DNA of 8,910 bases, taken from NCBI GenBank assembly GCA_030637065.1, contig DAOVVQ010000158.1, forward strand, positions 1 through 8,910, read 5' to 3'. This document shows, piece by piece, positions 1 through 6,603 of this stretch. Positions within the stretch are counted from its first letter, which is position 1. Each line of letters opens with the position of its first letter. The DNA is from Planctomycetota bacterium. Its GTDB lineage: Bacteria > Planctomycetota > Phycisphaerae > Sedimentisphaerales > Anaerohalosphaeraceae. Position numbers and translations under genes: made by a program. The notes under the pieces were generated by a model. The model had not been told where the DNA came from, ran no database searches, and worked only from the letters and a program-made list of their open reading frames with translations.

Positions 1-27
1 AAACTCAGGATTGCCAGAAGGGTTTGA
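1..27 (+). CDS. rsmH: 3' end of rsmH/mraW (16S rRNA m4C1402 methyltransferase), partial
   Basis: Reading from base 1 gives eight codons, KLRIARRV, and then a TGA stop at 25-27. RsmH (MraW) proteins typically end in a basic tail of the form NPR-x-R-SAKLR-hydrophobic-A-x-R, and this tail fits closely. RsmH methylates C1402 of 16S rRNA and normally sits near the start of dcw clusters, just ahead of ftsL and ftsI, which is the order found here. The call rests on eight residues plus gene order, so the family assignment is an inference. A second open frame through the same bases (2-49, ending at the TAA just before the next ATG) is less convincing. Confidence 0.6.
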   Translation, partial: KLRIARRV

Positions 28-36
28 GAAGAGAAA

Positions 37-42
37 AGGGAG
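37..42 (+). promoter_or_regulatory. Ribosome binding site of the LysM gene
   Basis: AGGGAG lies seven bases before the ATG at 50. It is one of only two strong Shine-Dalgarno sequences among the main genes of the window and fixes the start of the LysM protein. Confidence 0.7.
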
Positions 43-49
43 TTTCTAA

Positions 50-832
50 ATGACTGCTGACGCAAAGGTGGGATTGCTATTGGGGCTGGTTTTCATAGTC
101 ATCATCGCTTTTCTCATTAACGGTCTGCCGAATTTTCTCAACGACGTTTCTGCCGAGAGTCCGCAAACCGCCATAAATGATTTCATGGGCAAGTCCGTCA
201 TAATCGCGCCCGCCCACAGCGAGGCGATACGCACGAGCGAGGCAATACGTACGATAGAAGAATCCGTCCCGCTGCGTTTGGCCAAGCCGCCTAAGGAGGA
301 CCGTTTCCGGCAGGCCGATGTCGCCAAGGTGATAGGGCAGGTGCCCGGCGTAAGGACCAGTATCAGAGCCAGTGCCGCTGGGACGACCCATCGCAGCTAT
401 AGCGTCAGATCCGGCGATAACCTCGGCGTAATTGCGATAAAGGTTTATGGTGCGGAAAAGGGCAACAAAAAGGTGGCTGTCGACGGTATTTTCGCGGCCA
501 ACCGCAGCACTCTCAGTTCTCCTGACAGGCTTGTGGTCGGCCAGAAACTCATAATTCCCGATATTTCCGTTGCCGGCGTTGCCAAAAGCGAGATGAAAGT
601 CATCCCAGCCGCCGGCATTTTCAACAAAATAAGAGATGCTATCAGGAGTACGGTAAAAAAGCCCGCGCCGACGTATTATGTAGTCAAGTCTGGCGACCGG
701 CTTTGGGAGATCGCCGAAGATATCCTCGGTGACGGAAACCGTTATCATGAAATTAATGAGCTTAACAGGGATATAATCGCCGACGCCGACGACCTTTTCG
801 TGGGGATGAAGCTGAAATTGCCGCGTCCGTGA
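50..832 (+). CDS. Membrane-anchored protein with two LysM domains
   Basis: This 260-residue protein has a short cytoplasmic start and one membrane span at about residues 7-26 (GLLLGLVFIVIIAFLINGLP). A low-complexity linker follows, with a 6-residue duplication (EAIRTS/EAIRTI, 58-69), and then two LysM domains at about 117-170 and 209-258. Both carry the typical (Y)xVxSGDxLxxIA opening and a closing hydrophobic-x-V-G-x-K-L-x-hydrophobic-P. LysM domains bind N-acetylglucosamine-containing glycans, so the protein probably links the inner membrane to peptidoglycan. No catalytic domain is visible. The start is supported by a strong Shine-Dalgarno and an in-frame TAA just before the ATG. It lies between rsmH and an FtsL-like gene, where ftsL usually comes first, so a role in division or septal wall binding is inferred. 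Its stop overlaps a possible GTG start (GTGA) of the next frame. Confidence 0.9.
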   Translation: MTADAKVGLLLGLVFIVIIAFLINGLPNFLNDVSAESPQTAINDFMGKSVIIAPAHSEAIRTSEAIRTIEESVPLRLAKPPKEDRFRQADVAKVIGQVPGVRTSIRASAAGTTHRSYSVRSGDNLGVIAIKVYGAEKGNKKVAVDGIFAANRSTLSSPDRLVVGQKLIIPDISVAGVAKSEMKVIPAAGIFNKIRDAIRSTVKKPAPTYYVVKSGDRLWEIAEDILGDGNRYHEINELNRDIIADADDLFVGMKLKLPRP

Positions 833-914
833 CCCGGCAAAAGGCCTGCGATCAGAGGTTAGAGGCGCCGATAATAGTGGCAGGGCCCTTGCTTGATCTT
901 GCGCAGGGGTCCGT

Positions 915-928
915 GAATTCTCAGGTGG
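915..928 (+). repeat. 14-base direct repeat, copy 1 (FtsL-like gene start)
   Basis: GAATTCTCAGGTGG occurs here and again at 1161-1174. It carries the AGGTG that serves as Shine-Dalgarno for the ATG at 931. Both copies contain an in-frame GTG. Confidence 0.8.
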
Positions 929-930
929 GT

Positions 931-1161
931 ATGATATCGCGATCACGTCTGATTTTTATTGTCTTTTATGTCACCGTAATCCTGATAGCCACGGTATCGC
1001 TTCGGAGTTCGGCGACGAGGACATTTAACAGGTACCGCGTGGCCCACGTGGCGGCGACGGACCTCAAGCAGCAGTTGTTTGGCCGCCAGTTGCAATTGGA
1101 GCGGTTGATGAATCCGGGCACGATACCGAGGCGGCGGCTCGATGAGGACGGGGCAAAATAG
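931..1161 (+). CDS. FtsL-like small bitopic membrane protein
   Basis: From the ATG at 931 this is a 76-residue protein with a basic start (MISRSR), one membrane span (LIFIVFYVTVILIATVSL) and a short helical, coiled-coil-like stretch containing LKQQLFGRQLQLERLMNP, then a basic tail. Size, topology and position immediately before ftsI match FtsL, the divisome protein that pairs with FtsB and supports FtsW-FtsI. FtsL sequences are poorly conserved, so the call rests on architecture and context. The frame is open further upstream to a GTG at 829 that overlaps the LysM stop codon (GTGA), giving 110 residues. I prefer 931 because AGGTG lies just ahead of it and the membrane span then sits near the start. 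The extra 34 residues look unremarkable. The stop TAG shares its G with the repeat that precedes ftsI. Confidence 0.6.
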   Translation: MISRSRLIFIVFYVTVILIATVSLRSSATRTFNRYRVAHVAATDLKQQLFGRQLQLERLMNPGTIPRRRLDEDGAK

Positions 1162-1174
1162 AATTCTCAGGTGG
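1161..1174 (+). repeat. 14-base direct repeat, copy 2 (ftsI start)
   Basis: This is an exact second copy of GAATTCTCAGGTGG, overlapping the stop of the FtsL-like gene and the GTG start of ftsI. Both copies are followed by GCGATCA, directly here and after 11 extra bases in copy 1. That pattern suggests a duplicated translation-start region with an indel. Confidence 0.8.
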
Positions 1175-2883
1175 CGATCAAAGCGATGAAGACCAGAGTA
1201 ATAATCCTGATCATGCTCGCCGGTCTGGTCGTTGTTTTCGGCCTGCTGGGGTGGCGGCTGTTTTATCTCCAGCACAGCCGGATCGAGCATTACCGCGACA
1301 CCAGCAAACGCCAGCAGCACGCCGTCGTCAGCATAACGCCGCGGCGAGGGCAGATACTCGATCGCCACGGCAGGGTCCTTGCCGCAAGCAACCGGGTCAA
1401 AACCGTCTTTGTCGAGCCAAGGGCGATCGCCAGTATCGACGACGTCAAGGAAATCGCCTCCGGCTTGCAGCTTATCGTCGATATTCCCGGCAACGAGATA
1501 TGCGGGATGATCCTTGACAGCAGGAACCCGGGCTTCGCTCCGATATTGACCGGCGTTACACCCGCTCAATCGGAGACCATTGCCGATGCAGGCTTTGTCG
1601 GCGTTGGCGTCCAGTCGAACTGGCGGCGATATTATCCGATGGGTCCGCTGACGTCGCATCTCGTCGGCCTTGCAGGGGTCGACCAGAGCGGCCTTGAGGG
1701 TGTCGAGCTGAAATATGACTCGAAACTTACGCCAGGCAAGGGTCGGGATGTCTTTTTCGTCGACGCCCTGCGCCGGCCAATTGGAATGAAAGACTCCGAC
1801 TCAGCGGGCACCGATGGCTCGAACCTGGTCCTGACGATCGACAGCACGATCCAGCAGTTTGTCCGTGAAGCGCTGCTCAAACAACTAAAGGCCTACCAGG
1901 CCGAGTCAGCTACGGCGATCGTGATGGACCCCTGGACGGGCGCGATATTAGCTATGGTCTCGCTGCCGGATTACGACCCCGACGACTGCTCGAAGACCGA
2001 TCCTGAGAACATGCGAAATCGGGCAGTCAGCGACACGTTCGAGCCGGGCAGCATTTTCAAACCCATTGTCGCCGCGATCGCCCTGGACGAAGCGGTCCTG
2101 ACACGCACCGAAAAGATATTCTGCGAAAACGGCTATTACGCAAAATTTCGCATCGGAGAATGGGCCAACAACCGCTACGGCGATATGACCGTTGCCCAGA
2201 TCCTTACCGAATCGAGCAATATCGGAATGGCGAAGATCGGCCAGAAGCTGGGCCCCAAAAGGCTGCACGACGGTGTAAAGCTCTTCGGCTTCGGCGCAAA
2301 GACCGCTGTGGATCTGCCGGGCGAGACAAGGGGCGTCTTGCACCCGCCGGATAAGTGGTCGTCCTATAGCGTAACGAGGATACCTTACGGCCACGAGATA
2401 ACCGTCACCGCCGTGCAGGTCGTCCGTGCATTTGCGATCCTTGCCAACGGCGGAAGCCCGGTCAAGCCCCACATCCTGCGGGCCGTTGTGGCCCCATCCG
2501 GCGAAATAGAAGAACTCTACGAACCCGCCGGTCTCGCAGGATTCGTAGTCAGCACCGAGGTCGCCAACTGGATAGTCCGCGAGGCTCTCACCTCCGTCGT
2601 TAATGAAGGAACCGGGACCGCCGCCGCTATCGACGGCTGTGATGTATTCGGAAAAACCGGAACCGCCAACATCGCACTGGCCAGCGGCAAAGGATACGAC
2701 ACAACCAATTACACCGCCTCGTTCGTAGGGGGAGCACCGGCCCAAAACCCGACCGTCGTCATCCTCGTATCGATACGCAAACCCAACAAGGCATTGGACA
2801 AAGGCTACAGCGGCGGAAGGGTCGCAGCCCCGGTATTTCGCGAGATACTCGAAAAAACCTTAGCCTGCCTCGAGAATAAATGA
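1171..2883 (+). CDS. ftsI: Septal peptidoglycan transpeptidase FtsI (class B PBP, PBP3 type)
   Basis: This 570-residue protein cross-links septal peptidoglycan in the periplasm as partner of the FtsW glycosyltransferase. It has a membrane anchor at about 10-29 followed by WRLFYLQ. A pedestal domain then carries the RRGQILDRHGRVLA motif (58-71) and YPMGPLTSHLVGLAG (155-169), as in FtsI and SpoVD. All three active-site motifs of the transpeptidase domain are intact: S294-I-F-K297, S348-S-N350 and K495-T-G497. No PASTA domains follow, and the length is normal for the family. The GTG at 1171 lies inside a 14-base repeat. An ATG at 1186, 11 bases after AGGTGG, is an equally possible start (565 residues). 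The gene is 9 bases downstream of the FtsL-like stop, so the two are very likely co-transcribed. The usual next gene, murE, is absent, and the neighbour is a convergent PBP2 gene. Confidence 0.95.
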   Translation: MAIKAMKTRVIILIMLAGLVVVFGLLGWRLFYLQHSRIEHYRDTSKRQQHAVVSITPRRGQILDRHGRVLAASNRVKTVFVEPRAIASIDDVKEIASGLQLIVDIPGNEICGMILDSRNPGFAPILTGVTPAQSETIADAGFVGVGVQSNWRRYYPMGPLTSHLVGLAGVDQSGLEGVELKYDSKLTPGKGRDVFFVDALRRPIGMKDSDSAGTDGSNLVLTIDSTIQQFVREALLKQLKAYQAESATAIVMDPWTGAILAMVSLPDYDPDDCSKTDPENMRNRAVSDTFEPGSIFKPIVAAIALDEAVLTRTEKIFCENGYYAKFRIGEWANNRYGDMTVAQILTESSNIGMAKIGQKLGPKRLHDGVKLFGFGAKTAVDLPGETRGVLHPPDKWSSYSVTRIPYGHEITVTAVQVVRAFAILANGGSPVKPHILRAVVAPSGEIEELYEPAGLAGFVVSTEVANWIVREALTSVVNEGTGTAAAIDGCDVFGKTGTANIALASGKGYDTTNYTASFVGGAPAQNPTVVILVSIRKPNKALDKGYSGGRVAAPVFREILEKTLACLENK

Positions 2884-2915
2884 CACGGTGGGGTGTGTTT
2901 TGGCGACTCCGAACT

Positions 2916-5063
2916 CTACTTAAACCGTTGAGGCTGTTTGCCGATATAGCCGGCCTCGTTGCACATCCGTATGATCTCTCTGCCAAGGGGCGCTGCGTCG
3001 CGGCTGCCGCTTTGTCCGCCCTCGACGACAATGGCGATGGCAATGGACCGTCCGGACCCGTCCTCGGCGAAACATGCGAACCATGCGTTGTTGGGTTTCT
3101 CGGTCGAGCCGGTCTTGCCGAAGACCTTGACATCTCTTTCGCCCAGGTCGCTGTTTTCAAACGTCGAGTATGCCGTCCCGCCGGCTTCGTAAACCACGGC
3201 GCTCATACCGTCGCGCACGGTACGCAATGAAGTTGCCGATATGCCGATATACTCCTGGCGGTCATCGAATCCATCCGATTTGCCGGGAAACAGACGCGGT
3301 GATTTGTACATGCCGCCGCGGGCGATCACGGCCATCGCGTTGGTCACCTGCAATACCGTCGCCCAGATATTGCCCTGGCCGATGCCGAACATTCGCTTTT
3401 CAAAAGTGCCCATATTCGGAATGTCCTCGATGCTGCTGGCGTTGGGTACCACCCTGACCGATATCTGACCGGCGGACTGTCTGAGATTCCTGTTCGCCGC
3501 GTCGACCCTGTTCGCCGCATCGGGCATATCCGAGAAATCCGGTCCCGGCAGAATCTTCCTGCCGTACCCGAACCGCAGCAGCCACTCCTGCAGCCGGCGA
3601 ACGTCTATCCTGTTGGCAAGTCGCGAAAAGTATACGTTACAACTGCCCCGAATCGCGTTGCGGGCGATATTGCCTCCCTCATCCTGCCACCGCCAGTCGT
3701 GGCAGCTTCCGAACCTCCTGAACATCAGGCAGTTCGGCCAGCTTTTGCCGGCGTCATGGTAAGGACAGCTTATCACATCGCCGGGACCGATCTTTCCTTC
3801 CTCCATCGCGATGATCAGGATGACCGGCTTGATCGACGAGCCCGGCAGATAATGCTCGGCCAGCGACTTGTTTATCATAGGCGCCCCAGCCGCATTTAGA
3901 ACCTCATTATACTTCTGCCTTATCGTCGAAAGGTCATAGACCGGCAGGGAAACAAGCGCAAGGATGTCGCCGCTTGCCACATCGATAACAACCGCTCCCA
4001 TCGCCGTATCGTAATTGGAATTCATGTTCGGGTCGCTCAGGTGCGATTCGATATTCCTTTGCAGCACGATGTCCAGCGAAAGTGTTATGTCATTGCCGAA
4101 TTCCGTGAGTTTTCGACTGACCAGATGGCCGTCCTTGTCGTACGTCACCTCGCCGCGACGCCCCCGAAGTACGGCCTCACAGACCATTTCCGCCCCGCTC
4201 TTGCCCAAGACATCGCCCTCGAGGTACCGCAGGTAATCGTCGTAGGCAAACAACTCCTTATCCGATTGCTGAGCCGGCCCGACCCAGCCGATCGTCTGGC
4301 AGGCCGCCGATTTATACGGGTACGTCCTCTTGGCACGGGGGGTGATCTCAATATTGTCGACATTGACAAATTCCAACTGGCCCTGGAGCAACTGGGCCTC
4401 GGTCTCAAGCTCTATCAAAGGGTAGTTCTGGTGTGCTTCGAGGGGATCGGCCTTCATAATGAGTTTAAGCCGCGACTTCATGTCAGGGAAAAGGCTGTCA
4501 AACTCCTCCATCGCCTTGCTCATCGGTACGAACCTTCCGGCGTATTCGGTTCTGAGCTTTGAATCCGGGCAATTTGTCGACCATGCAAAAAACCTGCGAC
4601 GATTCCACACGCGGTCGTTTATCTTCTCGATATCCTCTTTGAGTCGGGCTGTGGTGGTCCCTTTGATCGTCGCACATCGCTCGATTATCGCCTCTAATTC
4701 CTCCAGCCGGCCCCTGAATTCTTCATTTACCTCCGATTCGACCTCCGCATCGGCCTTTTCCTCTTCCGCCTTCTGCCTGATGACGATTTTGCCCTGTCGA
4801 TAGCGATCGTCAAGGAATCGCGTCAACCGATAGTTTATGTGCAGATAAAACGCCGGTTTGTCGGAGGCGATGATCCTACCGGTCCTGTCGAAGATGCTGC
4901 CCCGAACGGTCGGCAGTTGTGTAGGCGGCAGGATTCGCATCAGGCGTATCTGCTCGCGATACTCGGCTCCGTGTCGTACCTGCAGGTACAGCAGACGCCA
5001 CCCGCAGACACAAATGGCCAGGATGCAGATAGAAATAAAGGTGTATAATCGTCGCTTGTACAT
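2916..5063 (-). CDS. mrdA: Elongation transpeptidase PBP2 (class B PBP, MrdA)
   Basis: This 715-residue protein cross-links side-wall peptidoglycan during elongation, normally with RodA and MreCD. It has a membrane anchor at about 6-28 ending WRLLYLQ, a pedestal with RGSIFDRTGRIIA (54-66), and a transpeptidase domain. The active-site motifs are intact: S409-S-I-K412, S474-C-N476 and K650-T-G652. NNAWFACFAE near the end matches the PBP2-type DHAWF region. The pedestal carries a long charged, probably coiled-coil insertion (about 95-160), making the protein longer than typical PBP2 (about 600-650). The start is set by TAATG: the mreD stop and this ATG share an A, indicating translational coupling. 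The frame stays open upstream to 5138, but those codons lie inside mreD. It is the last gene of the mre cluster and ends 32 bases from the ftsI stop. rodA does not follow. Confidence 0.95.
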   Translation of the reverse strand: MYKRRLYTFISICILAICVCGWRLLYLQVRHGAEYREQIRLMRILPPTQLPTVRGSIFDRTGRIIASDKPAFYLHINYRLTRFLDDRYRQGKIVIRQKAEEEKADAEVESEVNEEFRGRLEELEAIIERCATIKGTTTARLKEDIEKINDRVWNRRRFFAWSTNCPDSKLRTEYAGRFVPMSKAMEEFDSLFPDMKSRLKLIMKADPLEAHQNYPLIELETEAQLLQGQLEFVNVDNIEITPRAKRTYPYKSAACQTIGWVGPAQQSDKELFAYDDYLRYLEGDVLGKSGAEMVCEAVLRGRRGEVTYDKDGHLVSRKLTEFGNDITLSLDIVLQRNIESHLSDPNMNSNYDTAMGAVVIDVASGDILALVSLPVYDLSTIRQKYNEVLNAAGAPMINKSLAEHYLPGSSIKPVILIIAMEEGKIGPGDVISCPYHDAGKSWPNCLMFRRFGSCHDWRWQDEGGNIARNAIRGSCNVYFSRLANRIDVRRLQEWLLRFGYGRKILPGPDFSDMPDAANRVDAANRNLRQSAGQISVRVVPNASSIEDIPNMGTFEKRMFGIGQGNIWATVLQVTNAMAVIARGGMYKSPRLFPGKSDGFDDRQEYIGISATSLRTVRDGMSAVVYEAGGTAYSTFENSDLGERDVKVFGKTGSTEKPNNAWFACFAEDGSGRSIAIAIVVEGGQSGSRDAAPLGREIIRMCNEAGYIGKQPQRFK

Positions 5064-5581
5064 TATCTTCGGGACATCCGCCCCACACGATATTTGCGAA
5101 TCCCCAGCCAGCCCGACATGACCGAAAAAACGCTCCATACTATCGGCCCTAAAATTGCCGAATAAAGCGCCGTCACCGGCAGGACCTTATATGCGTTCGG
5201 GGGGGTACTTCCGGTCTTGACCAACGTTAACAGTTGTACCATTACGCCGGCCAACAGGGCTGTGACGAATATCACGCTTCCCTGGTGGATCATCCGTTTC
5301 ATTACCACGACCCTCCGCATTTGCGAGATCGCAGAGCCCAACAGACCAAAAGCGATAATATGAGGCCCCATCTCCACCCCCGAAATGTCCGCGGCAAAAC
5401 CGATCGCAAAGGATGCTATGATCGCCTCAAGCGTCTTGCAGTTGCTGGCAAAGAATAACAGAAGAACCAACAGCAGGTCCGGCCTGGTGTTGGAATCGAT
5501 CAGAGGTATCGTATTGAGCAGGTTGCCCGCGTTAAGCAGGGTCACCAAGAGCAGAATTATTGAAAATCGTATCCAGTGCAT
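5063..5581 (-). CDS. mreD: Rod shape-determining protein MreD
   Basis: This 172-residue, very hydrophobic protein has about five membrane spans (roughly 5-25, 33-47, 52-85, 101-122 and 133-158). The conserved NTRPDLLLVLLLFFA (31-45) is typical of MreD and is followed by GFAADISG (61-68). MreD is an inner-membrane part of the elongasome that acts with MreC on PBP2-RodA. It lies between mreC and mrdA in the canonical order and overlaps mrdA by one base at TAATG. The ATG at 5581 comes directly after an in-frame TAG and has no evident Shine-Dalgarno. A 22-codon upstream frame ends exactly there, so reinitiation is possible. Size and topology are normal for the family. Confidence 0.92.
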   Translation of the reverse strand: MHWIRFSIILLLVTLLNAGNLLNTIPLIDSNTRPDLLLVLLLFFASNCKTLEAIIASFAIGFAADISGVEMGPHIIAFGLLGSAISQMRRVVVMKRMIHQGSVIFVTALLAGVMVQLLTLVKTGSTPPNAYKVLPVTALYSAILGPIVWSVFSVMSGWLGIRKYRVGRMSRR

Positions 5582-5658
5582 CTATCGACCAGGCCAAAAA
5601 GTTTTCATTTGTGATTCCGTCAAACGCATTTTGCACTCATATAATGCCATCAAACTGA

Positions 5659-6486
5659 CTATTTAGGTTCTCCGACAGGTTCGACAACGATTATCACCAC
5701 ATTTTCGAGCTTTTCGGCGTCATAAAGAGGCTTGACCGTCATGTCCCACAAGAGCGGTTTATTATCGTCCGGCGCGATCGATACAATGTTGCCGATCACC
5801 ATCGGCGTTTCAAGCAGACCGGGCTTTGGCGCCGCGTATACCGTGTCATCGGCCCGAATATCGTATTCCCTCGATATCAGCGGTATCGTCGCGGCCCCTT
5901 TGCCGTCGCCGACAAGCTGGGCACGGATATATTTTTTCAGCTTTTCGTTCCATATCCCCACTTCCACACTGCTGCCGGAGTCGGTTAAGAGTTTGATCCT
6001 CGACCATCGCGGTGACGTCTCACTAACCTGCCCTACGATCGTATTTCCACCCAACACGTACTGCTCTACTCTCAGCCCGTCGAGCTGACCCTTGTTGATA
6101 ACCAGTTCCTTCCGCAGCGGGTCGGTCGAGACGTCCCTGATCCCGGCCAAAACGTATCCGCTCCCGGCCTCCGGCAGCCGTGCGCGAATACCAGCCAGCG
6201 TGTTATATTGCTGGTGAAGTTCCTTGAGCGCCCCCTGGAGATTGTCATAGTCGGTAACCAGCCGGTTGTATTCACTGCCCGAAACGAAATCTTCGTTAGA
6301 TGACGTAAAAACCGGAAACGCAACCGTCGTGCTGCGACCTAAGCTCAGGACGGGGTTAAAGAGCTTCCGGAACAGGAAATTCAGCTTCTTGGTGTGCTCT
6401 TGCGGTACAAACAGAATGACTATGCCTGCGAAAAGCAGCGCTACCAAAACAGTTCCCCTTGACGCGTTGATTTGCTTGCGTGCCAT
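5659..6486 (-). CDS. mreC: Rod shape-determining protein MreC
   Basis: MreC is a periplasmic scaffold, anchored in the inner membrane, that activates PBP2 in the elongasome. This 275-residue protein has a short basic start, one membrane span (about 11-27), a coiled-coil stretch (about 68-105, NRLVTDYDNLQGALKELHQQ) and the beta-rich MreC domain from about 110. The family pattern INKGQLDGLRVEQYVLGG-x-x-IVGQV (130-153) is clear, followed by SRIKLLTDSGSSVEVGI (162-178). The ATG at 6486 has no Shine-Dalgarno. A TATAAT box sits seven bases ahead of it, and a 14-codon upstream frame with its own GGGGAG ends one base before it. The gap to mreB is 111 bases and contains a heptamer repeat. The protein looks complete. 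Confidence 0.95.
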   Translation of the reverse strand: MARKQINASRGTVLVALLFAGIVILFVPQEHTKKLNFLFRKLFNPVLSLGRSTTVAFPVFTSSNEDFVSGSEYNRLVTDYDNLQGALKELHQQYNTLAGIRARLPEAGSGYVLAGIRDVSTDPLRKELVINKGQLDGLRVEQYVLGGNTIVGQVSETSPRWSRIKLLTDSGSSVEVGIWNEKLKKYIRAQLVGDGKGAATIPLISREYDIRADDTVYAAPKPGLLETPMVIGNIVSIAPDDNKPLLWDMTVKPLYDAEKLENVVIIVVEPVGEPK

Positions 6487-6493
6487 GTCATGG

Positions 6494-6499
6494 ATTATA
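6494..6499 (-). promoter_or_regulatory. Possible -10 box ahead of mreC
   Basis: A perfect TATAAT on the minus strand ends seven bases before the mreC ATG. Transcription starting at the usual distance would give an almost leaderless mreC mRNA. The best -35 candidate, TAGTCA (6519-6524), matches TTGACA at four of six positions, but the spacer of 19 is long, so this is weak support for an internal promoter. Confidence 0.25.
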
Positions 6500-6561
6500 G
6501 TTGATTCGTTCGATTAGGTGACTATACGCCATCTATCTCCCCAGCCGTGCCTAAAGAGCAT

Positions 6562-6603
6562 ACTGCCCGACACCAGAGACCCGCTGCCCGGCACCCGCTA
6601 CTC
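6562..6603 (-). repeat. Degenerate heptamer tandem repeat after mreB
   Basis: Read on the minus strand from 6596 to 6562, the bases divide into five seven-base units: GGGTGCC, GGGCAGC, GGGTCTC, TGGTGTC and GGGCAGT. A sixth, poorer unit (GAGTAGC) overlaps the mreB stop codon at 6597-6603. Units one and two recur 21 bases later with one mismatch over 12 bases. The pattern resembles the short tandemly repeated heptamers known between genes in some bacteria, notably cyanobacteria. Confidence 0.6.

Noticed and set aside
77..946. 289-codon open frame on the minus strand opposite the LysM gene
   Set aside because: It lies antisense to a clear LysM protein with its own Shine-Dalgarno. Its translation is low-complexity with no membrane span or domain pattern.
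1948..2745. 265-codon open frame on the minus strand within ftsI
   Set aside because: It is antisense to the FtsI catalytic domain, with a glycine-rich, unrecognisable translation typical of a shadow frame.
2884..2915. Terminator between the convergent ftsI and mrdA genes
   Set aside because: The 32-base gap has no convincing stem-loop with a T tract on either strand.
5064..5138. Longer mrdA start at 5138
   Set aside because: The added 25 codons lie within mreD. The TAATG overlap at 5061-5065 and the MYKRRLYTF start just before the membrane anchor are much better.
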